Positions 1-5,421 of a stretch of 7,207 bases of DNA are shown here, piece after piece. The DNA lies in the NCBI GenBank assembly GCA_030591625.1, contig JAUVAR010000129.1:1-7207 (forward strand), written 5' to 3'. A model generated the notes under the pieces. It worked only from the letters and a program-made list of their open reading frames with translations. It was not told the DNA's origin and did no database searches. Numbering within the stretch: position 1 is the stretch's first letter; each line of letters starts with the position of its first letter. Source of the stretch: Candidatus Zixiibacteriota bacterium (GTDB lineage: Bacteria; Zixibacteria; MSB-5A5; GN15; FEB-12). Position numbers and translations under genes: made by a program.

Positions 1-1090
1 TACGAGTCGAAGATCTATTGATATCTATTGCCGGGTAGATCCTTCTATCGGCAATACGACGATCAAGAACCAATTCCATATTACCGGTACCTTTGAACTC
101 TTCAAAAATAACTTCATCCATACGAGAGCCGGTTTCGATAAGGGCAGTCGCAATAATTGTAAGCGAACCACCCTCTTCAATGTTTCGGGCAGCTCCAAAG
201 AATCGTTTAGGCATATGCAATGCGTTTGAATCGACACCACCGGAGAGGATTTTACCCGAGTGTGGTACCACTGAGTTGTGGGCACGGGCCAAACGGGTGA
301 TTGAGTCGAGCAAAATCACTACATCATGACCATGCTCAGTCAGACGTTTAGCTTTCTCAAGTACCATTTTGGCAACCTGAACATGGCGTTCTGCCGGTTC
401 ATCGAAAGTTGATGAAACAACTTCGCCATCAACCGAACGACGCATATCAGTTACTTCCTCAGGACGTTCATCGATAAGCAGAACAATCAATTTTACATTC
501 TTATGATTTGTCGAAATCGACTGAGCAATTTTTTGTAAAATAATCGTCTTACCGGCCTTTGGTGGTGATGTAATCAAAGCACGCTGGCCTTTACCAATCG
601 GACACATCATGTCGATAATGCGAGTAGTAACTTCCTCGGCAGTCGTTTCGAGCGTAAATGGGTTATCCGGATACATCGGTGTGAGATTGTCGAAAAGCAT
701 CTTATGCTTCGCAGCTTCCGGATTTTCGTAGTTTACCGCTTCAATCTTCAGAAGAGCAAAATAACGCTCATTATCTTTTGGCGGGCGAACTTGTCCCGAG
801 ACAGAGTCGCCTGTTTTGAGATCAAATCTCTTGATCTGTGAAGGTGACACATAGATGTCATCCTGTCCGGGCAGATAATTGTAATCTGCAGATCTGAGAA
901 AGCCGTAGCCTTCTTCCATAATTTCCAAAACACCTTTGGCATAAATAGCACCATCGGTGTTTGAGGCGCATTCCATTACTTTGTAAATCAGCTCTGATTT
1001 CCTAAGTCCGGAAACACCTGGTATATCGAGTTCTTCCGCAATTTTGAGAAGTTCCGCGATAGTTTTTGACTTTAAGTCTGTGAGTTCCAT
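1..1090 (-). CDS. rho: Transcription termination factor Rho (C-terminus cut by window edge)
   Basis: Hexameric RNA-dependent ATPase/helicase that terminates transcription in the cytoplasm. I translated 363 residues from ATG at 1090 with no stop to the left edge; E. coli Rho has 419, so roughly 55 C-terminal residues are missing. Visible in order: Rho_N helical domain (about 1-45, beginning MELTDLKSKTIAELLKIAEE), the RNA-binding cold-shock-like domain with GYGFLR at 61-66, Walker A GQRALITSPPKAGKT (168-182), the catalytic-glutamate segment LIDERPEEVTDM (205-216), Walker B-type VVILLDSITR (257-266), the Q-loop region GGVDSNALHMPKRFFGAARN (284-303) and EEFKGTGNMEL (330-340). It ends at NRSSTR, equivalent to the region of the arginine finger. 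There is no large insertion between Rho_N and the RNA-binding domain, unlike many Bacteroidota. An AGGGA Shine-Dalgarno sits 4 nt before the ATG. It follows rsfS by 52 bp and is probably the last visible gene of that operon. Confidence 0.98.
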   Translation of the reverse strand, partial: MELTDLKSKTIAELLKIAEELDIPGVSGLRKSELIYKVMECASNTDGAIYAKGVLEIMEEGYGFLRSADYNYLPGQDDIYVSPSQIKRFDLKTGDSVSGQVRPPKDNERYFALLKIEAVNYENPEAAKHKMLFDNLTPMYPDNPFTLETTAEEVTTRIIDMMCPIGKGQRALITSPPKAGKTIILQKIAQSISTNHKNVKLIVLLIDERPEEVTDMRRSVDGEVVSSTFDEPAERHVQVAKMVLEKAKRLTEHGHDVVILLDSITRLARAHNSVVPHSGKILSGGVDSNALHMPKRFFGAARNIEEGGSLTIIATALIETGSRMDEVIFEEFKGTGNMELVLDRRIADRRIYPAIDINRSSTR

Positions 1091-1142
1091 CTGGTCCCTG
1101 TACGTATTAAAAAAGTCTTGTTTTCATACTGTTATGTGAAAT

Positions 1143-1514
1143 TTAGTTTTTGTCTGACAATTCTTCAACCGGGGCATCACCCCAAAGTTTCTCGAGGGCA
1201 TAAAACTGGCGGGTCGGTTCGTAGAAGATATGCACAACTACATCGACATAGTCAAGTAGAATCCAATTTCCTTCGTTTAAACCTTCACGAAAGTTTGGTT
1301 TTTCGCCAATTACTGCCAATCCGTCAAGAATTTCGCGGGCAATTGCCTTCACCTGAGCATCAGCCGCCCCACTGACTATCACAAAATAGTCACAGACAGA
1401 CGAAAGAGCCTTCAGCTTTAATATTTTGACATCGAATCCTTTTTTTTCAAGGGCCAGCCGACCGGCTGTGCGGGCAAGTTTGAGGGAGGTGAGTTTTTTC
1501 AAGGCAGGTGTCAT
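1143..1514 (-). CDS. rsfS: Ribosomal silencing factor RsfS (YbeB/Iojap family)
   Basis: RsfS binds ribosomal protein L14 (uL14) on the 50S subunit and blocks subunit joining when nutrients are scarce. The 123-residue protein has the family hallmarks: DYFVIVSGAADAQVKAIA (42-59), KPNFREGLNEGNWILLDYVD (72-91), VVVHIF (92-97) and the C-terminal RQFYALEKLWGDA (102-114). Length is normal for the family. The start ATG overlaps the stop of the upstream LytR_C gene in an ATGA arrangement (1511-1514), so translational coupling is likely; a GGAG motif lies only 2 nt before the ATG, closer than ideal. The N-terminal ten residues before the conserved core are lysine-rich and not diagnostic. The pairing with a LytR_C protein and rho suggests one transcription unit covering growth-state control and termination; that grouping is inference from spacing. 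Confidence 0.95.
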   Translation of the reverse strand: MTPALKKLTSLKLARTAGRLALEKKGFDVKILKLKALSSVCDYFVIVSGAADAQVKAIAREILDGLAVIGEKPNFREGLNEGNWILLDYVDVVVHIFYEPTRQFYALEKLWGDAPVEELSDKN

Positions 1515-2038
1515 GGCTCCTGTGAAAATCTTACGGTATCAAACAATTGCCGATAGTCTGATCCGAGGATTAAAGTAGTTGTTATTTGTTCTCTATTCAT
1601 CGCAAGACGATGATAACCTATCTCTGATCGATCCATACCAAGGAAGTCGGCCAATAGTTCCGAAGATGCAAGCTGTGGACGTCGCGCTACTATAATAGAA
1701 GAATTGACATCACTCAACGAATATTTCTCACGAGAAATAATCTCAACTTCGAATTGGTCATTATTGTACTTATCAAGCATTTTACTGACATACCCAAGCG
1801 CCTCTTTATCTCCTGAACCATCAACCAATTGTAACCTAACCTGATAGGCCGGGGTGTCAATTGTTTTGGTAAAGCCAGATGTCGCCTCGATACCAATACC
1901 AGTTAGATAAATCAGCGCTACGAGAATAATAACCGAAGAAATAACTTCAATACGCTTATTCTTAAGAATGCTCGGATTTAACCGTCTGATATGATTTCGT
2001 AGAGTGGAGAGACTAATAAGTATAAAATTGTTCGCCAT
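1511..2038 (-). CDS. Membrane-anchored LytR_C-domain protein without a catalytic LCP domain
   Basis: A 175-residue protein with a basic cytoplasmic N-terminus (about 1-31, several Arg/Lys), one hydrophobic helix at about 32-50 (VISSVIILVALIYLTGIGI), and an exported or periplasmic remainder. The C-terminal domain reads VRLQLVDGSGDKEA (67-80), then an alternating segment (about 93-120), and ends with TTTLILGSDYRQL. This matches the general pattern of LytR_C domains, which start with a strand followed by N/D-G-S-G and end near an LGxDY motif. In LytR-CpsA-Psr proteins this domain follows a phosphotransferase domain, which is absent here, so enzymatic wall-polymer transfer is not expected. A role in envelope biology is inference. 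The start lacks a recognisable Shine-Dalgarno; no better in-frame start exists near it. The gene overlaps rsfS by 4 bp. An assignment outside LytR_C remains possible. Confidence 0.72.
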   Translation of the reverse strand: MANNFILISLSTLRNHIRRLNPSILKNKRIEVISSVIILVALIYLTGIGIEATSGFTKTIDTPAYQVRLQLVDGSGDKEALGYVSKMLDKYNNDQFEVEIISREKYSLSDVNSSIIVARRPQLASSELLADFLGMDRSEIGYHRLAMNREQITTTLILGSDYRQLFDTVRFSQEP

Positions 2039-2108
2039 GATATAAGTTTAGTGGCAATTTGTTATATAATCAATTCTTAAATTCTAAAAAAACAGGCGGG
2101 GCGAAACA

Positions 2109-2591
2109 TTAGCGGTACAAACCGGAGCGATAAAAGCGGGAGTTGGTGCCATTATAATAAGGAGAAAGCATTCCAGAAGATCTTTGCACCGAAATGTTTA
2201 ATTGGAAATGTTCCGATGGCCTGTAGTCGAGTGAAAAACCGGGCAGTATTGTCGCATCGGTATTGACATTCGATGAAAGCAACGAACCAGGGTTATGCAA
2301 AATCCCAAGATTAAGGCCCAAAGACAATTTTGGTGAAAGATCCCAAAACATCGATGAATTCATAAGGCCAGTCGATCCTGAATAGCCACCACCCGAGAAA
2401 AATGAAACAGAATAACTATGCGAAAAACGGATTTTTGAGAGATCAAGTAGAGCTGATGGACTCATTGTAGGCTGTGCACCGAAAAGATTTCCAGGTGTGC
2501 TTTGCTGATTCCGAGCATCTTCAATTAACTGAGCAGATGAAACAGATACCAACAACAGGCAAAATAATAAGCTTATAATAATTTTTTTCAT
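2109..2591 (-). CDS. Secreted beta-rich protein of unknown function (possible small outer-membrane barrel)
   Basis: I do not recognise a named family. The 160-residue product has a clear Sec signal peptide: MKK, a hydrophobic core to about residue 17, then SSA|Q with predicted cleavage after Ala20. After a linker rich in Q, S and P (21-50) the mature part has alternating polar/hydrophobic stretches typical of amphipathic strands: RFSHSYSVSFFSGG (55-68), LSLGLNLGILHNPG, ILPGFSLDYRPSEHFQLNIS. Several turns carry Gly/Ser/Asn. This suggests an outer-membrane or periplasmic beta-sheet protein, but about 140 residues allow only a small barrel. The start is supported by AGAGG 7 nt upstream and by a candidate promoter just beyond it. 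It heads the run that continues into the LytR_C gene 70 bp downstream. There are no cysteines in the mature part. Confidence 0.85.
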   Translation of the reverse strand: MKKIIISLLFCLLLVSVSSAQLIEDARNQQSTPGNLFGAQPTMSPSALLDLSKIRFSHSYSVSFFSGGGYSGSTGLMNSSMFWDLSPKLSLGLNLGILHNPGSLLSSNVNTDATILPGFSLDYRPSEHFQLNISVQRSSGMLSPYYNGTNSRFYRSGLYR

Positions 2592-2598
2592 AATATGA

Positions 2599-2603
2599 CC
2601 TCT
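2599..2603 (-). promoter_or_regulatory. Ribosome binding site of the secreted-protein gene
   Basis: AGAGG on the minus strand, 7 nt before the ATG at 2591. It fixes the start that gives a complete signal peptide. Confidence 0.65.
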
Positions 2604-2611
2604 ATATCTCT

Positions 2612-2640
2612 AATTTAGGTCCAGGTTGAGTTCAGGTCAA
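2612..2640 (-). promoter_or_regulatory. Candidate sigma70-type promoter for the secreted protein-LytR_C-rsfS-rho run
   Basis: On the minus strand the -35 is TTGACC (2640-2635), the spacer is 17 bp and the -10 is TAAATT (2617-2612), matching 5/6 and 4/6 consensus positions. Initiation would fall near 2605, giving a leader of about 14 nt that still contains the AGAGG ribosome binding site. The -35 is the same hexamer as in the candidates before the NUDIX gene and panD. No experimental support. Confidence 0.55.
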
Positions 2641-2642
2641 CC
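2624..2642. repeat. Inverted repeat GGTTGA-N7-TCAACC over the promoter -35
   Basis: Perfect 6-bp arms (2624-2629 and 2637-2642) around a 7-bp centre. It covers the -35 hexamer and half of the spacer of the promoter at 2612-2640, where a dimeric repressor would block RNA polymerase. An operator role is inference from position; 6-bp arms can arise by chance. Confidence 0.4.
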
Positions 2643-2667
2643 ATTAATGCTAATATATTTATCGGCA

Positions 2668-2696
2668 TACGTTTGCCTTTCTATCAATTAAACGTA
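2668..2696. repeat. Inverted repeat TACGTTT-N15-AAACGTA upstream of the rho-operon promoter
   Basis: Perfect 7-bp arms at 2668-2674 and 2690-2696 with a 15-bp spacer, about 27 bp upstream of the -35. Centre-to-centre distance of the arms is about 22 bp, two helical turns, as expected for a dimeric DNA-binding regulator at an activator position. It is not followed by a T-run on either strand, so it is not a terminator. Function unproven. Confidence 0.4.
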
Positions 2697-2791
2697 AGAA
2701 ACTCAGCTTCGTTCGATAAAAAAATGAGCAAGAGAGCTGTATTTTAAAGAATTACCTAAATTTGTCCAATAAATATTCTTCCGGACTGCCG

Positions 2792-3571
2792 TTAGTTAAG
2801 ATTAACAGTATCAGGAGTTATCTTCTCATTGTTAGTCTTTTCGATTCCAATCGTAGTTGATTCGTAATGTCCTGGATATACAATTGTGCTGTCAGGTAAT
2901 TCTTTGTAAAGTTTACGTACTGATACGATCTGATCATCTCGTGAGCTGTTCAGACCATCAACTCTTCCGACAGAACCTTTAAACAAGCAATCCCCTGAAA
3001 ATAGAAAACCCTCAACATAATAGCAGACACTTCCCGGAGAATGCCCAGGTGTATAAATAGTCCTGATTTTGATTTTCCCTAAGCTGAATATTTGACCATC
3101 TTCAGGATAAATATCAGGTTCACCAAATGACGCAGGGTCAAAATCTACTATTTTTTTAAATTCAGGGTCTTTTGCCCACTCGTTTATGAATTCTTCACCA
3201 AAGTAAGAGTAAGCCCATTCCTTGCGTATTGACATGTCATTGAAATCAAGTTGATGGAGGCATACTTTTGCTTCAGGGAATCTATCTTTCAACGCAGGTA
3301 TCCCAATTATGTGATCTTCATGACTGTGGGTACAAAGGAAATATTTAACATCAAGTTTTTCTAATTCTATAATCCTAATCAATGAATCAATCGGACCACC
3401 TACATCTATTAAGGCAGCTTCCTTAGACTCTGAATCATAGATCAAATAACAATTTGTTTCAAGTCCAGTGACCTGACTAATAATTTCCATTTTACCTTTC
3501 TGTGAGCATTGTGTGAAAACAACAATTATCATCAACATTGATAGACAATAGATAAAAACTTTTCTCATCAT
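2792..3571 (-). CDS. Metallo-beta-lactamase-fold hydrolase (glyoxalase II-like), probable lipoprotein
   Basis: A 259-residue MBL-fold protein with a complete metal site: HSHEDH (82-87, the HxHxDH motif), GHSPGS with His177, GDCLF with Asp194, and YPGHY with His235. The segment TNCYLI near the domain start and the GHSPGS..GD..F.GSVGR pattern are typical of glyoxalase II-like hydrolases that act on thioesters or related small substrates; the real substrate is unknown. The N-terminus MMRKVFIYC, a hydrophobic stretch and FTQC (Cys22) look like a lipoprotein signal, with Gln at -1 an atypical lipobox residue. An alternative start at Met28 (3490) has AAAGG 4 nt upstream and would give a cytosolic protein of normal MBL N-terminus (MEIIS). 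Between residues 106 and 160 is an aromatic/acidic insert. It stands alone, with 184 bp before it and 200 bp after it. Beta-lactam resistance is not implied. Confidence 0.88.
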   Translation of the reverse strand: MMRKVFIYCLSMLMIIVVFTQCSQKGKMEIISQVTGLETNCYLIYDSESKEAALIDVGGPIDSLIRIIELEKLDVKYFLCTHSHEDHIIGIPALKDRFPEAKVCLHQLDFNDMSIRKEWAYSYFGEEFINEWAKDPEFKKIVDFDPASFGEPDIYPEDGQIFSLGKIKIRTIYTPGHSPGSVCYYVEGFLFSGDCLFKGSVGRVDGLNSSRDDQIVSVRKLYKELPDSTIVYPGHYESTTIGIEKTNNEKITPDTVNLN

Positions 3572-3755
3572 TTACCCACAGCTAAGAGTCATAAATTTCT
3601 TGCTCAAATATACTGGATAATTTTGGTCTCGTGTAATAAATAATTATGTCAGTTTGTGAGATGTCGTCATATTTACGATGCTAAGCTTCTTGACTTGAGA
3701 TTGTTAACATGTTGTTCTGCATATCAGTACGGAAAGGCGGAGTAGTTTAATATCT

Positions 3756-4373
3756 TTAACTTTTTTTGGCAAGAACCCAATAATGCTGTTCGCCACCATC
3801 TTTTACATCACGGCCAAATTTGATATCAAACCCTGATTCTTTTATAATTGACTCAGACATGGAAGGGCTATGATGACTCCAGAACATGTCAACACCAAGG
3901 TAATCGGCAAATTCTTCCCACTCCCAGCTCGCTACCGATACAAGCAAAATACCACCTGTTTTGAGGATTTTGTGGAATGATGCAAATATATCAGCGTGAG
4001 TTTCCATCGGGTTGTGAATTATCGCATAACAAGAGATCGCTCCATCGAACGACTCTGGTGGAAAGTCTAAGGAGACCATATTCATCTGTTTGAAAGTCGC
4101 ACCCGGGACGTTTTCCCTGGCAATTGATAGCATATTTTTTGAAATATCAATTCCGATAACTTCAAAACCGGCCTTATCCAGATATTCAGAAATAGGAATA
4201 CCAGGACCACAACCAGCATCAAGCACTTTTGCCCCTTGAGGAAGCAGTGAAGTAAACTCCTTCACTTCTTTCCAATTACCGAATCGTTTTCTTTCTTTGG
4301 AGTACAATTCGCCAAGCTGATCGTAACCAGCTTCGACTACTTTGAGTGCCTGATCACGATTGTATTTTTTCAT
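3756..4373 (-). CDS. Class I SAM-dependent methyltransferase
   Basis: A 205-residue cytosolic enzyme of the Rossmann-like methyltransferase fold. An N-terminal helix pair (about 5-44, including YDQLGELYSKERKRFG) precedes motif I VLDAGCGPG (50-58), which binds the SAM methionine part; motif II GIDIS (74-78) supplies the acidic Asp76 for the ribose; then QMNMVSLDFPPESFDGAISC (96-115) and HKILKTGGILLVS, the usual motif before strand 5. The acceptor substrate cannot be read from the sequence; it falls in the broad Methyltransf_11/25-like group. It starts 32 bp after the panD stop, so it is probably cotranscribed with panD, but no pantothenate step needs a methyltransferase. The start codon lies inside a palindrome (4370-4386) and lacks a clear Shine-Dalgarno. 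The 184 bp following the stop show no convincing terminator. Confidence 0.9.
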   Translation of the reverse strand: MKKYNRDQALKVVEAGYDQLGELYSKERKRFGNWKEVKEFTSLLPQGAKVLDAGCGPGIPISEYLDKAGFEVIGIDISKNMLSIARENVPGATFKQMNMVSLDFPPESFDGAISCYAIIHNPMETHADIFASFHKILKTGGILLVSVASWEWEEFADYLGVDMFWSHHSPSMSESIIKESGFDIKFGRDVKDGGEQHYWVLAKKS

Positions 4374-4386
4374 AGAGGCTCTATGA
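4370..4386. repeat. Palindrome TCATAGAG-G-CTCTATGA at the methyltransferase start codon
   Basis: Perfect 8-bp arms around a single central base. The ATG of the methyltransferase (4373-4371) is inside one arm. In mRNA it would form a short hairpin hiding the start codon; in DNA it would resemble an operator half-site pair. No T-run follows on either strand in a terminator arrangement. Confidence 0.5.
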
Positions 4387-4405
4387 TATGAAAATGAGAT
4401 TGAAA

Positions 4406-4753
4406 TCAGGTCGGCTTATTGTCGCCATCGACATGAACAATCGCAGGTTCGAAACTACCCGCTTCCGATTTGTCCATCTGAGCATAAGCTATAATGATGA
4501 TTAAATCACCTTTTTCGCCAAGTCGGGCAGCAGCACCATTGAGAGCAATTGTTCCCGAACCGGCCTCACCCTCAATTACATAAGTCTCAAAACGAGCACC
4601 ATTATTGATATTTGCAACCTGGACCTTCTCGTATGGAATCAGGTCAGCCAATTTCATCAGATCTGTATCTATTGAAATAGAACCAACATAATTCAGGTCG
4701 CCATCCGTGATAGTGGCGCGATGGATTTTCGATTTACAAACAGTAATCAACAC
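4406..4753 (-). CDS. panD: Aspartate 1-decarboxylase (pyruvoyl enzyme, proenzyme form)
   Basis: Decarboxylates L-aspartate to beta-alanine, the amine half of pantothenate. The 115-residue proenzyme carries KSKIHRATITDGDLNYVGS (7-25): self-cleavage between Gly24 and Ser25 turns Ser25 into the pyruvoyl cofactor. Also visible are the conserved NNGARFETYVIEGEAGSGTIALNGAAARL region (50-78, with NGAA near 72-75), GDLIIIIAYAQMD (82-94) and a C-terminal IVHVDGDNK. Length is usual for bacterial panD (about 115-130). The start is GTG at 4753, chosen because it puts the cleavage serine at the canonical position 25 and no in-frame ATG precedes it; the Shine-Dalgarno is weak. It has its own candidate promoter in the 86-bp gap before it, and panC lies two genes upstream, so both arms of pantothenate synthesis are local. 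Confidence 0.97.
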   Translation of the reverse strand: MLITVCKSKIHRATITDGDLNYVGSISIDTDLMKLADLIPYEKVQVANINNGARFETYVIEGEAGSGTIALNGAAARLGEKGDLIIIIAYAQMDKSEAGSFEPAIVHVDGDNKPT

Positions 4754-4790
4754 AGTCTTTTCATCTCTCTTTGAGTCTCATGTTCTCGTG

Positions 4791-4818
4791 AATATAGCAA
4801 TTTTCGCAGTTTGGTCAA
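4791..4818 (-). promoter_or_regulatory. Candidate sigma70-type promoter of panD
   Basis: On the minus strand: -35 TTGACC (4818-4813), 16-bp spacer, -10 TATATT (4796-4791), each 5/6 to consensus. Initiation would be near 4784, leaving a leader of about 31 nt before the GTG start. It is the best-scoring promoter by eye in the window and suggests panD and the methyltransferase can be expressed apart from panC and NUDIX. Confidence 0.6.
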
Positions 4819-4839
4819 GTCGGTTCGTCAATCAGCCCG

Positions 4840-5316
4840 TTAAGCCTTGATCCGCACCCAGTTACGGGCCGGGAAAAGCTCCAGTTCTTCAGTTGTTTCA
4901 TCAATCGCACGGACTAAGTTTTTCCAACTTACTCGCAATTTAGCTTGATCGGTAGTAAGCCAGCTATACTCTGAATTTTCAGACGACAGCTCTACTTTGC
5001 TCCCGGGTGCGACAACAGCAACAATTAATGGTAGAATCCAGATTTTATCGAATTCAGGTTCATAAAATTGAACCAGACCTTCAGTCGCCCACATCGAAGA
5101 TGGCGCCAGTGCGATTTCCTCATCCATTTCCCGAACGACTAATTGCGCGACTGTTTCCTCACCCTGTTTGCTGCCGGTCATAAAACCATAATAGCCACCA
5201 TACGATTCAGTCTCGGCCCGTTTCAAAATCAGGAATTTCCAACCGTCATCATCTTTTCTGACAACCGCCACATTAACACCCGGCGATTCGATACCAATAT
5301 TTACTCTCTGCGACAT
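4840..5316 (-). CDS. NUDIX hydrolase resembling NudB (dihydroneopterin triphosphate pyrophosphatase)
   Basis: Hydrolyses a nucleoside-diphosphate-linked compound; substrate not proven. The NUDIX box is present: G-x5-E-x7-REMDEEIAL (residues 48-70 of the 158-residue form), with Ala in place of the usual Gly near the end. The box is preceded by FLILKRAETESYGGYYGFMTG. The C-terminal part ENSEYSWLTTDQAKLRVSW then KNLVRAID resembles the E. coli NudB pattern EHxxYxWL...A....SW.NRxAI, including its absent Gly in the box, so a folate-pathway role is a reasonable guess. I chose ATG at 5316 over the in-frame GTG at 5322 because GGAG lies 5 nt before the ATG and overlaps the GTG. It sits between panC and panD; PanB, the pathway enzyme not in this window, uses methylene-tetrahydrofolate, which could explain the neighbourhood. 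A housecleaning role is the alternative. Confidence 0.88.
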   Translation of the reverse strand: MSQRVNIGIESPGVNVAVVRKDDDGWKFLILKRAETESYGGYYGFMTGSKQGEETVAQLVVREMDEEIALAPSSMWATEGLVQFYEPEFDKIWILPLIVAVVAPGSKVELSSENSEYSWLTTDQAKLRVSWKNLVRAIDETTEELELFPARNWVRIKA

Positions 5317-5321
5317 AAGCA

Positions 5322-5325
5322 CTCC
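5322..5325 (-). promoter_or_regulatory. Ribosome binding site deciding the NUDIX start
   Basis: GGAG on the minus strand, 5 nt before ATG 5316. It overlaps the alternative upstream GTG (5322), which therefore is unlikely to be the start. Confidence 0.65.
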
Positions 5326-5344
5326 ACTTAATTGTTCAGGACGA

Positions 5345-5374
5345 GTAATAAAGTCGAATAATTTAGCGGGTCAA
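5345..5374 (-). promoter_or_regulatory. Candidate promoter of the NUDIX gene
   Basis: On the minus strand: -35 TTGACC (5374-5369), 18-bp spacer, -10 TATTAC (5350-5345), 5/6 and 4/6 consensus matches. Initiation near 5338 would leave a leader of about 20 nt with the GGAG site. The -35 overlaps the end of the hairpin at 5372-5393. Confidence 0.42.
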
Positions 5375-5393
5375 GCCCGAATATCTGGGCTTG
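5372..5393. repeat. Inverted repeat CAAGCCC-N8-GGGCTTG
   Basis: Perfect 7-bp arms (5372-5378 and 5387-5393) with an AT-rich 8-nt loop. It touches the -35 of the NUDIX promoter candidate. A run of six A follows shortly on the plus strand (5396-5401), the wrong polarity for a terminator, and on the minus strand the T-run precedes the hairpin. An operator or a stable RNA hairpin is more likely than an intrinsic terminator. Confidence 0.55.
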
Positions 5394-5421
5394 TTAAAAA
5401 AGGTCTCAAGCTGTTGTGTTG

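Noticed and set aside
1118..1375. Plus-strand open frame of 85 codons over rsfS
   Set aside because: Shadow of rsfS; basic, low-complexity-like translation without family features.
2085..2100. GC-rich stretch followed by seven T on the minus strand after the secreted-protein gene
   Set aside because: The GC-rich part is one-sided (C-rich) and has no complementary partner close by, so no terminator hairpin forms.
2718..2724. Run of seven T on the minus strand after the MBL gene as an intrinsic terminator
   Set aside because: The preceding sequence offers only a 3-bp stem (AGC/GCT); no stable GC-rich hairpin.
3607..3612. TATATT on the minus strand as a -10 box for the MBL gene
   Set aside because: No acceptable -35 hexamer at 16-18 bp upstream and no extended -10 TG; left out of the features.
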